Assembly (NCBI RefSeq): GCF_004194535.1
Contig: NZ_CP025781.1
Coordinates: forward strand, 620,001 to 684,000
Reading direction: 5' to 3'
Source: Iodobacter fluviatilis
Lineage (GTDB): Bacteria > Pseudomonadota > Gammaproteobacteria > Burkholderiales > Chitinibacteraceae
DNA: 64,000 nucleotides
In this document: positions 26,752-35,421 of the stretch, in pieces
Layout of the letters: each line of letters begins with the position of its first letter
Numbering within the stretch: position 1 is the first letter of the stretch
Translations under genes and position numbers: made by a program
The notes under the pieces: model-generated
What the model was told of the DNA's origin: nothing
The model's database searches: none
What the model saw: only the letters and a program-made list of their open reading frames with translations

Positions 26752-27460
26752 GCACGTTTTTCTGCCCACGCAGTGCCATCGGCGTGGGCAAGATAAATCG
26801 CTTTTGCCCGCCCTACAAGAATCCATCCAATGACATACGCTTAAATTACTAGGATTGCCTACACCATTCTCATGTGATAAAAGTGTTTGCGGAGGTTTTT
26901 GCCTGATGTGCCACGATATTTTGACGATACGATCCATCCGAAAAACAACAAAATACAGGACGTCAATTTAAACGTGCGTCAATATCAAGACAACAACAAT
27001 CAGGACGTGAATCCTTTGCCACCTGTTCACAAGGGCGGGGTGACTGAGCACTTTCAGGACGAAGTGGGTAGTGTAAATCATACATCTATGCCCGAACCTG
27101 AGCATGTCATTGCGCACCAACCATCAAAACCGAGCATTGACATCCCTGAAATACCCTGAAATGGAGACCATGATCAATGCGCAATACCCCTCATGTCACA
27201 GGAGCACATTGACAATATTGCCTGAGGCCTCTGCAAACAAAAGTAAAAACCTACTTTTGTTTGGATTTAGAAATTTTTATAGAGAAACCTTATAAAAATT
27301 TAATAACAAAAACAAAGAAAAACCAAATTGACCGTCAAATTTTTATAAGTGACTTCCTTATTTCTGTAAGAAAAAATATCAATGCAGAAGTCTATTTTTA
27401 AAAAAAGACTTGGTATATAACCAATTTTTTTTGATTAACAATCAAACACATATCCAAATC
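26752..27460. other. AT-rich gap without a convincing gene
   Basis: About 700 bases. A 90-codon open frame at 26887-27159 has an unusual composition (Asn, Gln, Pro, His; many PxxP) and no recognisable domain or good ribosome binding site, so I leave it uncalled. From about 27230 the sequence becomes strongly AT-rich with poly-A and poly-T tracts, resembling horizontally acquired or H-NS-type DNA. This AT-rich stretch leads directly into the alpha-CTD gene. Confidence 0.5.
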
Positions 27461-27715
27461 TTAATCAAGAGGAGAGGTCCAATTGTCAAGTTTCATCCCT
27501 AATGTCAAACCATAAAGCGCCAAAGTATCTTTGATTTCTTGAACGGTCTTTCTACCTGAAAAACTTTCAATTTCCTGTTCCGTAAGTTGAACTAATTCAC
27601 CAATCAAGTGAATTCTCTCTGCCCTCAAATAACTCATTGTACGAACCGTCATATCCAAATCATCTGCGGGTAGATTTAATGTTACATCAAGTGGTGCATT
27701 GACATCGATAACCAT
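27461..27715 (-). CDS. Stand-alone RNA polymerase alpha-subunit C-terminal-domain protein
   Basis: An 84-residue protein that is almost nothing but the C-terminal domain of RpoA. LDMTVRTMSYLRAERIHLIG and GELVQLTEQEIE align with the helix 1-2 region of E. coli alpha, GRKTVQEIKDTLALYGLTLG with the helix-hairpin-helix, and MKLDNW with the terminal MRLENW. DNA-contacting positions are partly kept: the equivalent of Arg265 is present, and Gly296 and Lys298 are present, but Asn268 is Ser and Cys269 is Tyr. No alpha N-terminal (dimerisation) domain or stop-broken upstream part is visible. It lies alone in AT-rich DNA. It could bind AT-rich UP-like DNA or compete with the real alpha-CTD for activators. 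Confidence 0.85.
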   Translation of the reverse strand: MVIDVNAPLDVTLNLPADDLDMTVRTMSYLRAERIHLIGELVQLTEQEIESFSGRKTVQEIKDTLALYGLTLGMKLDNWTSPLD

Positions 27716-27849
27716 GATAACCCCTCATAAAATATTATTGAAAACAAAGCGTTTGATGATATTATATTACAAGATAAATATTATCAATACGCAAAAAACC
27801 ACCAAACAAGCGTTAAAATGCGCATCCAGCCATTATTCGGATTACAGCC

Positions 27850-28710
27850 TTGTCTTATCTCGCTTTTATTACCGTGGTTTGGGCTTTATCATTTAATTTG
27901 ATTGGGATGTTTCTAGCTGGCCATGTGGATAGCGATTTTGCCGTGCTAAGCCGAGTTGCCATTGCTGGGCTGGTGTTCCTACCCTTTACTCGGTGGTATG
28001 GGATTAGTACTCTGCGTAAATTAGGCACAATGGCCACCGGCGCTTTGCAATTTGGCATTACTTATCTCTGCCTTTACCGATCATTTCAATTTTTAAGCGT
28101 GGCCGAAGTATTGCTGTTTACTATTTTTACCCCCATTTATATCACCCTACTCGATGACTTATGCCAAAAGCGCTTTAATTCACGCGCATTAGCTGCGGCT
28201 TTGATTGCTGTGCTAGGCTCATTGGTGATTCGCTACAATCAGATTGATACCCATGCCTTAAATGGCTTTTTATTATTACAATTTGCCAATATTACCTTTG
28301 CTGCGGGGCAAGTGGGCTATCGCTACCTAAACCAGCATTACCCTGATCAACAGCCGCAATCAGCCAGCTTTGGCTATTTCTTTTTAGGCGCACTATTGAT
28401 TGCCCTGCCATCTTATTTAATTTTTGGCAACCCAGCAAAGCTACCGCAGCATCTTGAAGAGTTTGCGACACTAGGATTTTTAGGTTTAATTTCATCCGCA
28501 CTGGGCTTTTACTGGTGGAATAAAGGCGCATGCAAAGTAGATGCGGGCACTTTAGGCACCATGAATAATATGCATATCCCCGTAGGAATTGTGATTAATT
28601 TATTATTTTGGCATCAGCAACAAGATATGCCTCGCCTATTGATAGGAGGCATCATCATGTTGCTGGCTTTATTGATTAATAAATCAGCGTGGCAAAATAA
28701 AGCCCGCTAA
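27850..28710 (+). CDS. EamA-family drug/metabolite transporter
   Basis: A 286-residue inner-membrane transporter with about ten hydrophobic helices forming two EamA repeats (FITVVWALSFNLIGMFLAG at the start, GLISSALGFYWWNKGACKV in the second half). The first codon available in frame is TTG at 27850, with only a weak GGA upstream. An ATG at 27818 is out of frame by two bases. The N-terminus begins within helix 1 as expected, so little can be missing. The substrate is unknown. It is convergent with def, and the two stop codons are only a base or so apart. Confidence 0.8.
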   Translation: MSYLAFITVVWALSFNLIGMFLAGHVDSDFAVLSRVAIAGLVFLPFTRWYGISTLRKLGTMATGALQFGITYLCLYRSFQFLSVAEVLLFTIFTPIYITLLDDLCQKRFNSRALAAALIAVLGSLVIRYNQIDTHALNGFLLLQFANITFAAGQVGYRYLNQHYPDQQPQSASFGYFFLGALLIALPSYLIFGNPAKLPQHLEEFATLGFLGLISSALGFYWWNKGACKVDAGTLGTMNNMHIPVGIVINLLFWHQQQDMPRLLIGGIIMLLALLINKSAWQNKAR

Positions 28711-28711
28711 A

Positions 28712-29236
28712 TTATTTTTCCAACTCAGGGAATAGCATGTCCGTATAGCCAAAATGGCTTAAATCACGGATGCGCTGCGGATATAAAATACCATTTAAAT
28801 GATCACACTCATGCTGCACCACGCGGGCATGAAAACCGCTCACACTGCGATCAATGGCCTGCCCGTAGATATCAAAGCCTTGATAGCGCAGTTGGGTAAA
28901 CCGTGGCACTTCTCCGCGTAAGCCTGGCACAGATAAACACCCTTCCCAGCCTTCTGCTAACTCATCACTAAGTGGCGTAAGCACAGGATTAATCAATACC
29001 GTCATGGGTACTGCAGCCTCATCAGGGTAACGCTCGCTGGCATCAAAACCAAAAATAACTACTTGCAGGCTTACGCCAATCTGCGGAGCTGCAATGCCTA
29101 CCCCACCGCTATCGTGCATGGTATCAAACATATCCACCAGTAAAGCATGCAACTCTGGCATATCAAACGCCTCCACAGGCAAAGCTTGCGCCTGTAGCAA
29201 GGGATGCCCCATCTTTAAAATAGAACGAATAGCCAT
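28712..29236 (-). CDS. def: Peptide deformylase
   Basis: Removes the N-formyl group from new proteins. The 174-residue protein has the three diagnostic motifs: [10 protein letters not shown] (motif I), EGCLSVPG with the metal-binding Cys (motif II) and QHECDHLNG with HExxH (motif III). It stands alone rather than with fmt, so it may be one of several deformylases in this genome. Confidence 0.95.
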   Translation of the reverse strand: MAIRSILKMGHPLLQAQALPVEAFDMPELHALLVDMFDTMHDSGGVGIAAPQIGVSLQVVIFGFDASERYPDEAAVPMTVLINPVLTPLSDELAEGWEGCLSVPGLRGEVPRFTQLRYQGFDIYGQAIDRSVSGFHARVVQHECDHLNGILYPQRIRDLSHFGYTDMLFPELEK

Positions 29237-29513
29237 GTATCAATCCTTTGATTTAGACAGGTGGCAAGTGATTTGTGCTTATCTAAGCGCGTATCTGATT
29301 AAGCCACCCGTTTATTAAGCTTAATGTCAGGATTATACTCGAATCCGCCTACTTAACGGCTAAAAACGCCGCGTTTCACCTGCCCTACTATGACCAATCA
29401 CGCGATATAATTAAGCCCCCTAGCAAGGCATCCCCCTGTTAAAATCAAACCGCTAACAAGGCTTGGCGCTACGGTTTAAATAATATTAATTCATTGAAAT
29501 AGAAAAAATCCCC

Positions 29514-29872
29514 ATGAAATATACCGCACTGTTTTTACTCTTATTTTTATCCGCCTGTGGCTCATCCGCAGTAGATGATGCAAGCGACATTATCAAAACC
29601 ACCTTAAAAAAACCTAAAAGCTTTGTATTAACCGATGGCAATGTCATTTGGCAGAGCACGCTTGCGGATAAAGCAATAATTGTAAAAGTCAATTACACCG
29701 CTCAAAATGGTTTAAACCAAGTGATTAAAGAGTGTAAATACGTGTCGTTTTATCAGCAAGATGGTAAAAGCAAATGGCAAGAAAATGGCGGAATTGAAAA
29801 CTGCATAGCCGCAGGGGCAAGGAAGAATTGCAGGCTTTAGAAATACTTAAAAAAATCAATGCATTTAAGTGA
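29514..29872 (+). pseudogene. Small lipoprotein, frameshifted near the end
   Basis: MKYTALFLLLFLSAC is a lipoprotein signal with the lipobox Cys at residue 15, followed by a ~90-residue domain of unknown function. The first frame ends in an odd basic tail (GARKNCRL). Adding one G to the G4 run at 29814-29817 gives the smoother end AAGGKEELQALEILKKINAFK and a stop at 29870-29872. The restored tail is a plausible amphipathic helix, so I favour a single gene of about 119 residues. The gene runs toward queG on the other strand. Confidence 0.6.
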
Positions 29873-29878
29873 TGAATA

Positions 29879-30952
29879 TTAATCAATATCGTGCTGCTGC
29901 AAAGCCCAGCCAACATGCTCTCTGACTAAAGCACTCGCATCGTCTTGCCTACTATTTAGTGCGGTAATCACTTCAGGGGATGTTGGGGCGTTACCTAGGC
30001 CTACGGCCATATTTCTAAGCCATTGCTCGTAACCAATACGGTAAATCGCACTGCCAGCCATTTTTTGTTTGAAATCTGCCTCGCTCCAAGCAAAAAGCTC
30101 CACCAGCGTGACATCATCTAGGCCGTGACGCACATGAAAATCGCCCTCTTTTGTGTCTACCGCAAAGCGATTCCACGGGCAAACCATTTGGCAATCGTCG
30201 CAGCCGTAAACGCGATTCCCCAGCATGGGGCGAAATTCTTCGGGGATGCTGCCTTTTAATTCAATGGTTAAATAAGAAATACAGCGCCGCGCATCCACTT
30301 TATATGGCGCAACAATAGCGCCCGTTGGGCAAGCGGTGATGCAGCGCGTGCAGCGCCCACAGTGCTCTTCCTCTTGGGGCGGATCGGGTGGTAGCGGTAA
30401 ATCAGTAAATAACTCGCCAATAAAAAAATAAGAGCCGTAATCGCGGTTAATTAATAAGGTATGTTTACCCCGCCAGCCTTGCCCTGCCTGCTTTGCAATT
30501 TCTACCTCTAGCACGGGCGCTGAATCAACAAATACCCGATGCCCAAATGGGCCGATTTCTGAAGCAAGCCTATCGGCTAACTGCTGTAAGCGTCCCTTTA
30601 ATACCTTATGATAATCGCGCCCTAGCGCGTAACGAGAAAGGTAAGCTTTATTGGAATCAAGTAAAATAGCTTCCGAATTAGCCGCTCCCGGTGGTAAATA
30701 AGGCAGAAAAACAGAAATAAGTGAAATAGTGCCGGGGTGTAATTCTGCAGGTCTAGCACGTTTCATACCGTGCCTTGCCATATAATCCATCTCGCCATGA
30801 AAGCCTGCGTCTAGCCATTCTTGTAAGCCCGCTTCGGCGTGGCTTAAATCAATCCCGGTGATGCCGGCACGGGTAAAGCCCAATTCTTGCGCCCACGCTT
30901 TAATCTGCTGGGCCAGCGCTTGGTAATCTAATGAATGCTGCAATATCGTCAT
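29879..30952 (-). CDS. queG: Epoxyqueuosine reductase
   Basis: QueG catalyses the last step of queuosine synthesis in tRNA, reducing epoxyqueuosine with cobalamin and two 4Fe-4S clusters. The chosen start gives 357 residues (MTILQHSLDYQALAQQI); the upstream in-frame Met adds an unlikely 17 residues. Cluster motifs are CGRCTRCITACPTGA and YGCDDCQMVCPWN, and KHTLLINRDYGSYFFIGE is the conserved catalytic-domain stretch. A HEAT-like tail closes the protein. It is divergent from tsaE, a common neighbourhood in betaproteobacteria. Confidence 0.95.
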   Translation of the reverse strand: MTILQHSLDYQALAQQIKAWAQELGFTRAGITGIDLSHAEAGLQEWLDAGFHGEMDYMARHGMKRARPAELHPGTISLISVFLPYLPPGAANSEAILLDSNKAYLSRYALGRDYHKVLKGRLQQLADRLASEIGPFGHRVFVDSAPVLEVEIAKQAGQGWRGKHTLLINRDYGSYFFIGELFTDLPLPPDPPQEEEHCGRCTRCITACPTGAIVAPYKVDARRCISYLTIELKGSIPEEFRPMLGNRVYGCDDCQMVCPWNRFAVDTKEGDFHVRHGLDDVTLVELFAWSEADFKQKMAGSAIYRIGYEQWLRNMAVGLGNAPTSPEVITALNSRQDDASALVREHVGWALQQHDID

Positions 30953-31066
30953 AATCAACTTAATAAATATAAAGGGCGAGCAAAGATGGTTTACCTTGCC
31001 CACGCGGGTGCATCGCTTAAGCCGATGTAAGGCAGTTTTTTAATCATCTAATCAATGTAGAGCCAT

Positions 31067-31537
31067 ATGCATAATGATACCGACTTCAGCTGCTTTTTGC
31101 CGGATGAGGAAGCCACGCTGGCATTGGGCGCACGTTTAGCCTTAAGCGTATCGCCCGCCATGGTGATTTTTTTAGAAGGCAATCTGGGCGCGGGTAAAAC
31201 AACGCTTAGCCGTGGCCTATTGCGTGGGCTTGGTTTTGCTGGCCGAGTAAAAAGCCCCACCTATACGCTAGTTGAACCTTATACTGTTTCTAACTTATAC
31301 TTATATCACTTTGATTTGTATAGATTTAATGATGCCAGCGAATGGGAAGATGCTGGCTTTAGAGACTATTTTAATGCCGAATCCATCTGCCTGATCGAAT
31401 GGGCAGACAAGGCCGAAGGTCTCTTGCCAGTCCCTGATTGGATCATTACTTTAACGCCCGAACACGATGGCCGTCTGGCCCATATCCAAGCATTTAGTGA
31501 GCAAGGCCGAACATGCCTCAATCGTCTTTACCCTTAG
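31067..31537 (+). CDS. tsaE: tRNA threonylcarbamoyladenosine synthesis ATPase TsaE
   Basis: TsaE is the ATPase partner of TsaB/TsaD in forming t6A37 of tRNAs that read ANN codons. The 156-residue protein has the P-loop EGNLGAGKTTLSRGLLRGLG, then KSPTYTLVEPY and the LIEWADKAEG motif. Its 3' end overlaps the start of amiC by 25 bases in another frame, so the two are translationally coupled, as is usual for tsaE-amiC. Confidence 0.95.
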   Translation: MHNDTDFSCFLPDEEATLALGARLALSVSPAMVIFLEGNLGAGKTTLSRGLLRGLGFAGRVKSPTYTLVEPYTVSNLYLYHFDLYRFNDASEWEDAGFRDYFNAESICLIEWADKAEGLLPVPDWIITLTPEHDGRLAHIQAFSEQGRTCLNRLYP

Positions 31538-32823
31538 ATTTAGCGCTACCCAGCTTAAACCGCCGCGATATCTTACGTGGCGCTAGCGCTAGTCTGCTGT
31601 TGGCCGTTACCCCGCTGGGCTTTGCCTCGCCTGCCGCCAGCGTGGTAGCGGTACGGGTTTGGCCAGCGCAGGCCTATACCCGTGTGACCATCGAATCAAC
31701 CGTTGCCCTCACCTTTAAGCAGTTTTCGCTTAAAGACCCTGAGCGCTTGGTGGTTGATCTAGAAGGCATTGATATCAATAACGAATTGCAAAGCCTATCC
31801 AGCAAAGTGGGCGGCGATGATCCCTATATTCAGCAGTTGCGCGCAGCGCGCAATAAACCCGGTACAGTACGCCTCGTCTTAGATTTAAAAGCAGAAATCA
31901 AACCACAGATTTTCACGCTAAACCCTGTCGGCGAATACAAGCACCGCTTGGTGATTGATCTCTACCCCGCATTGCAAAACGATCCGCTCCTCGCGTTTTT
32001 GGACGATCAAAATTCGGATAGTAAACTTGCGCCGCCAGCCCAAGCACCAGCGGTAAATAAACCTGAGCCTGAAAACAATCCGGTTGATCGCAGCAAAATG
32101 AAGGTTGACCGGCTCATTACCGTGGTACTTGATCCTGGCCACGGCGGTGAAGACCCAGGCGCAGTGGGGCCCGGCGGCAACCATGAAAAAACCGTCGTAC
32201 TTGCGATTGCCAAAAAGCTTAAATCTTTATTAGAGAACGAGCCAAATATGCGTGTCGTGCTTACCCGCGACGGCGATTTCTTTGTACCACTTGGGGTGCG
32301 CGTCAAAAAAGCCCGTGCAGTGCAGGCTGATTTATTTGTCTCCATCCACGCTGACGCCTTTACCCGGCCCGATGCAAACGGCTCATCGGTGTTTATGCTT
32401 TCTGAAAAAGGGGCCAGTAGCTCAGCCGCCCGCTGGCTGGCACAAACGCAGAATGATGCCGACTTGATCGGTGGGATAAAAATCGATGTAAAAGACAAAG
32501 CGCTGGCACATACCTTGATGGATTTAACCCAAACGGCCACCAATAACGACAGCATGAAACTAGCAAAATCAATGCTAGGTGAGATCGGCAACATCAACCG
32601 CTTACACAAACAAAACGTTGAGTTGGCGGGCTTTGCCGTGCTTAAAGCACCAGATATTCCATCTATTTTGGTTGAAACCGCATTTATCTCTAACCCGCAA
32701 GAAGAACAAAAACTGATCGACGAAGCCTACCAACAAAAAATGGCCAACGCCCTGCATAAAGGCATTAAGCGTTACTTCGCCAAAAATCCACCGCTGCCAA
32801 AAACCAGAATGGCGCAGAGCTAA
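31513..32823 (+). CDS. amiC: N-acetylmuramoyl-L-alanine amidase AmiC, Tat-exported
   Basis: AmiC cleaves the stem peptide from peptidoglycan glycan during daughter-cell separation. The 436-residue protein carries a twin-arginine signal (LNRRDILRGASASLLLAV), an AMIN domain (~45-150) that targets the septum and a zinc Amidase_3 domain (~200-425). The zinc ligands are in VLDPGHGGEDPG, the Glu in HEKTVVLAIA, His in VSIHADAF and catalytic Glu in VETAFISNPQEE. The start overlaps tsaE. A Tat signal means it folds before export, as in E. coli AmiC. Confidence 0.94.
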   Translation: MPQSSLPLDLALPSLNRRDILRGASASLLLAVTPLGFASPAASVVAVRVWPAQAYTRVTIESTVALTFKQFSLKDPERLVVDLEGIDINNELQSLSSKVGGDDPYIQQLRAARNKPGTVRLVLDLKAEIKPQIFTLNPVGEYKHRLVIDLYPALQNDPLLAFLDDQNSDSKLAPPAQAPAVNKPEPENNPVDRSKMKVDRLITVVLDPGHGGEDPGAVGPGGNHEKTVVLAIAKKLKSLLENEPNMRVVLTRDGDFFVPLGVRVKKARAVQADLFVSIHADAFTRPDANGSSVFMLSEKGASSSAARWLAQTQNDADLIGGIKIDVKDKALAHTLMDLTQTATNNDSMKLAKSMLGEIGNINRLHKQNVELAGFAVLKAPDIPSILVETAFISNPQEEQKLIDEAYQQKMANALHKGIKRYFAKNPPLPKTRMAQS

Positions 32824-32827
32824 GCAA

Positions 32828-32856
32828 GTAAAGGTGGGCAACATGCCCGCCTTTAC
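32828..32856 (+). terminator. Stem-loop after amiC
   Basis: GTAAAGGTGGGC pairs with GCCCGCCTTTAC across a short AACAT loop, four bases after the amiC stop. It lacks a long T run and may stabilise the 3' end as much as end transcription. Confidence 0.6.
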
Positions 32857-32890
32857 TGATGGCTTTACGCAAAGTGCCGGCATCATTCTC

Positions 32891-33058
32891 CTAGCAGCCT
32901 GTCGGACTTAAGACTGATCTACTACGGAAAAGCCGGATTTGGCCATATTTCACGCATTTTCTCGTTGAATAGCCAGCTATTCGCCTCAAAAACCCATGAA
33001 ATCTGTCTCAAACCGGTCTTTCCCTCGCTACGATCGCTTAAGGTCGACAGGCTGCTAG
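32891..33058. repeat. 168-bp palindromic MITE-like element, copy C
   Basis: The third copy, in opposite orientation to copies A and B and exactly as long. Its ends read CTAGCAGCCTGTCGG and CGACAGGCTGCTAG; one T of the inner right repeat is changed (AAGGTCGAC). It sits between the amiC stem-loop and rsgA, again outside any gene. Confidence 0.88.
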
Positions 33059-33278
33059 CTTTCATGTTGTTTGCAACAGCTTTCTCCTGCATTCTTGACC
33101 ATACCAGCCAAAACGCTTAAATTGCAGCTTCCATCCACCGACTAAGGAAAAGCCATGAAAACATTTGCGCCTATTCTCCTTACGGTCGGATTCTGATTAG
33201 CTAGTCTCTAAGCCCTTTTGTAGATATCCGACCGATACCGCGTCTTGCCCGCAACCGCTGGCGCTTTTATCTCGTCTT

Positions 33279-34346
33279 TTGGATATCTATATCTTGATAG
33301 AAAACATCGATATTGCACAATTACGTGCTATTGGTTTTGATTCGCACGTTTTACAAACCCTCAGCAGCTTAGACCCCCAGCCACAGCAGCAGCTTGGCCG
33401 AGTGATTAATATTCAGCGCGATCATCTGCAGCTACACAATGGCCTGCATGAAATATCGGCTCAATTATTGCCTGCACTGCAGCAGCAATTACAGGCCAGT
33501 GGCGACACACTAGCGGTGGGTGATTGGGTGTTATTTCAAAGCGCCACTGCACGCATCACCCAGATTTTGCCCGCAAAAAACCGCCTCTGCCGCCGCAATA
33601 GCGATGGGCATCGGCAAGCCTTAGTCGCCAATATTGACGTGGCACTGCTGGTGATGGGGCTGGATCACGATTTTAATTTACGCCGCTTAGATCGCTATCT
33701 CACTCTGTGCCTAACTAACGAAGTCACCCCACTACTGGTACTGACTAAGGCCGATTGCACGGCGCAGGCTACAGAAAAAATGGCCCAAGCACGCCGCCAT
33801 TTACCGCCACATCTTGGCCTACTTTCTATCGATGGCCGAGCGAATGCGGCCAGAGAGACACTTAATCCTTGGCTAACGGCGGGACAAACGGTGGTGTTAC
33901 TTGGCTCATCGGGAGCAGGGAAAAGCACGCTGACCAATACCCTGCTCAATACCGCCGTGCAAGAAACCGGCGCAGTGCGGCTTGATGATAGCCGTGGCCG
34001 CCACACCACCACCTCGCGCAGCCTACATCTTTGCCCAAATGGCGTGTGCATTATTGATACGCCGGGTTTGCGCACGCTACAGCTAGATAGTGATGAAGCA
34101 GGAATTTACGCCGCGTTTACCGATATCACCACATTGGCGCTAGATTGCCGCTTTAGGGATTGCCAGCACAGGGACGAACCAAATTGCGCGGTACGTGCCC
34201 ACATTAACCCTGATCGGCTTAAAAGCTTTCATAAACTACTTAGAGAGCTAAGCCGCGAAACCATGACAGTCTTGCAAAAACACGCCCAGCTTGCGCAGTG
34301 GAAAACGGTGAGTAAAGGCAGCAGAGCGCGGCGAAAAGCCAGCTAG
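33279..34346 (+). CDS. rsgA: Ribosome small-subunit-dependent GTPase A
   Basis: RsgA is a circularly permuted GTPase that helps mature the 30S subunit. The 355-residue protein has an OB-like N-terminal part, then the G4 motif LTKADCT, P-loop LLGSSGAGKSTLTN, switch region RGRHTTTSR and G3 motif IIDTPGLRTL. The zinc finger CRFRDCQHRDEPNC follows, with a helical tail ending in Lys/Arg-rich SKGSRARRKAS. The start is not obvious: TTG codons at 33279 and 33294 are the first in-frame candidates, and the nearest ATG is downstream within the conserved domain. Confidence 0.92.
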   Translation: MDIYILIENIDIAQLRAIGFDSHVLQTLSSLDPQPQQQLGRVINIQRDHLQLHNGLHEISAQLLPALQQQLQASGDTLAVGDWVLFQSATARITQILPAKNRLCRRNSDGHRQALVANIDVALLVMGLDHDFNLRRLDRYLTLCLTNEVTPLLVLTKADCTAQATEKMAQARRHLPPHLGLLSIDGRANAARETLNPWLTAGQTVVLLGSSGAGKSTLTNTLLNTAVQETGAVRLDDSRGRHTTTSRSLHLCPNGVCIIDTPGLRTLQLDSDEAGIYAAFTDITTLALDCRFRDCQHRDEPNCAVRAHINPDRLKSFHKLLRELSRETMTVLQKHAQLAQWKTVSKGSRARRKAS

Positions 34347-34455
34347 CTTAAGGCTAGATGCCGCGTACTTTATGGCAGTGCACCATTGTGACTAATCAAA
34401 AAATAAACGCCAAAATCCGCTACACTTCGGCCTCTTTCACTTTTGACTATTTGCA

Positions 34456-34905
34456 ATGAATGCACTGCTTATGATCGCCATCACTACCGGCGTTCTTTCT
34501 GGATTATGGGGATGGCTAGCGTTTAGTTTTAGCCTAATAAGCTGGGCAGGTTTTTTAGGCTGCACGGTGTATTTTGCCTGCCCACAAGGCGGGCTACGCG
34601 GCCTGCTGCTGAGCTTATGTAGCTGTGGCAGTGGCGTATTTTGGGCGATGATCATGATCCACGTCGGCCCCTTAGCGCCGCAATTTTTGGGCTATGCCAT
34701 AACGGGCATCGTGGCATTTTTAATGTGCATACAAGCCAAGCTGCGCTGGCTAGGTTTTATACCCGGCACCTTTATTGGCGCTTGCGCCACCTTTGCAGGC
34801 GATGGCCATTGGCAACTCGTTAGTGCATCACTTTTAGTTGGTCTGCTATTGGGCTACGCCATGAAAAACAGCGGCTTATGGCTAGCAGCATACTTTTCAC
34901 GCTAA
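34456..34905 (+). CDS. DUF1097 membrane protein
   Basis: A 149-residue protein with four to five membrane helices (MIAITTGVLSGLWGWLAF, FLGYAITGIVAFLMCIQA, LVSASLLVGLLLGYAM). It matches the DUF1097 family, which includes E. coli YcdZ of unknown function. It stands alone in the plus direction between rsgA and a very small basic protein. Confidence 0.8.
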   Translation: MNALLMIAITTGVLSGLWGWLAFSFSLISWAGFLGCTVYFACPQGGLRGLLLSLCSCGSGVFWAMIMIHVGPLAPQFLGYAITGIVAFLMCIQAKLRWLGFIPGTFIGACATFAGDGHWQLVSASLLVGLLLGYAMKNSGLWLAAYFSR

Positions 34906-35042
34906 ACGCTACATATACGGCACTCGCAAAATAAAGCATCAGCAATGCCATTATTTCCTTAAAACAAGCCATCATCGCTCTTACATCGGCCTATACTAAA
35001 GACGTACCTTGCGCTCGCAAGGACATAAAAGGATAGATAGCC

Positions 35043-35168
35043 ATGAGCAAGTCTAAACAATCCGTTAAAGAAACCAAGAAACAACCCCTGCACAGCGCCA
35101 AAGAAAAAAAAGCCGCTAAACAAGTTAAAAAACACGCAGGTGATAGCGTGCCGATGTTGACCACATAA
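35043..35168 (+). CDS. Very small, Lys-rich basic protein
   Basis: A 41-residue open frame beginning MSKSKQSVKETKKQPLHSAK, with an AAGGA ribosome binding site 10 bases upstream. It is a third Lys, then KEKKAAKQVKKHAGD and an ending of VPMLTT. The reading frame would be easily missed at this size. Similar short Lys-rich proteins with a KEKKAAK core are common near housekeeping genes of beta- and gammaproteobacteria. Function is unknown; the charge suggests RNA or DNA contact. Confidence 0.7.
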   Translation: MSKSKQSVKETKKQPLHSAKEKKAAKQVKKHAGDSVPMLTT

Positions 35169-35237
35169 TTGCGCCGCACTCTCATCACCCCTTTGCCATG
35201 ATTAACTCGTCAATGCTAAAGACATTGCCAATATGGG

Positions 35238-35257
35238 GGCGTTCGATATCGAACGCC
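35238..35257. promoter_or_regulatory. Perfect 20-bp palindrome, candidate operator
   Basis: GGCGTTCGATATCGAACGCC is a perfect inverted repeat with no spacer, typical of a dimeric regulator site. It lies 80 bases after the small Lys-rich gene and about 550 before the AraC/GyrI gene. The bound protein is not known. Confidence 0.4.
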
Positions 35258-35399
35258 ACGCCATAACACTATTAAAGGCTTGGTTTTTTGGGCCGATTAT
35301 TACCACTGCTCGCATTACCCGCACCAATACATTCCCAATACTGAGTACGCAGTGCATAGTTTTCTGAGGATTTAATCCAAATTATTCTTGGCTATGCGC

Positions 35400-35421
35400 A
35401 ATTGTGAATGAAACGTCAACA
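35400..35421. repeat. Short dispersed repeat, copy 2
   Basis: AATTGTGAATGAAACGTCAA plus CA is the reverse complement, with one mismatch, of the 22-base stretch at 3633-3654. Confidence 0.45.

Noticed and set aside
26887-27159. 90-codon frame rich in Asn, Gln, Pro and His
   Set aside because: No credible ribosome binding site or domain, and composition unlike neighbouring genes; could be a relic but not supportable as a gene.
32007-32609. 200-codon minus-strand frame inside amiC
   Set aside because: Shadow of the amiC reading frame; amiC has all catalytic motifs and the opposite frame has none.
33163-33195. Short frame starting MKTFAPILLTVGF between MITE copy C and rsgA
   Set aside because: It has a ribosome-binding-like sequence but stops after 13 codons; possibly a decayed gene start, too short to call.
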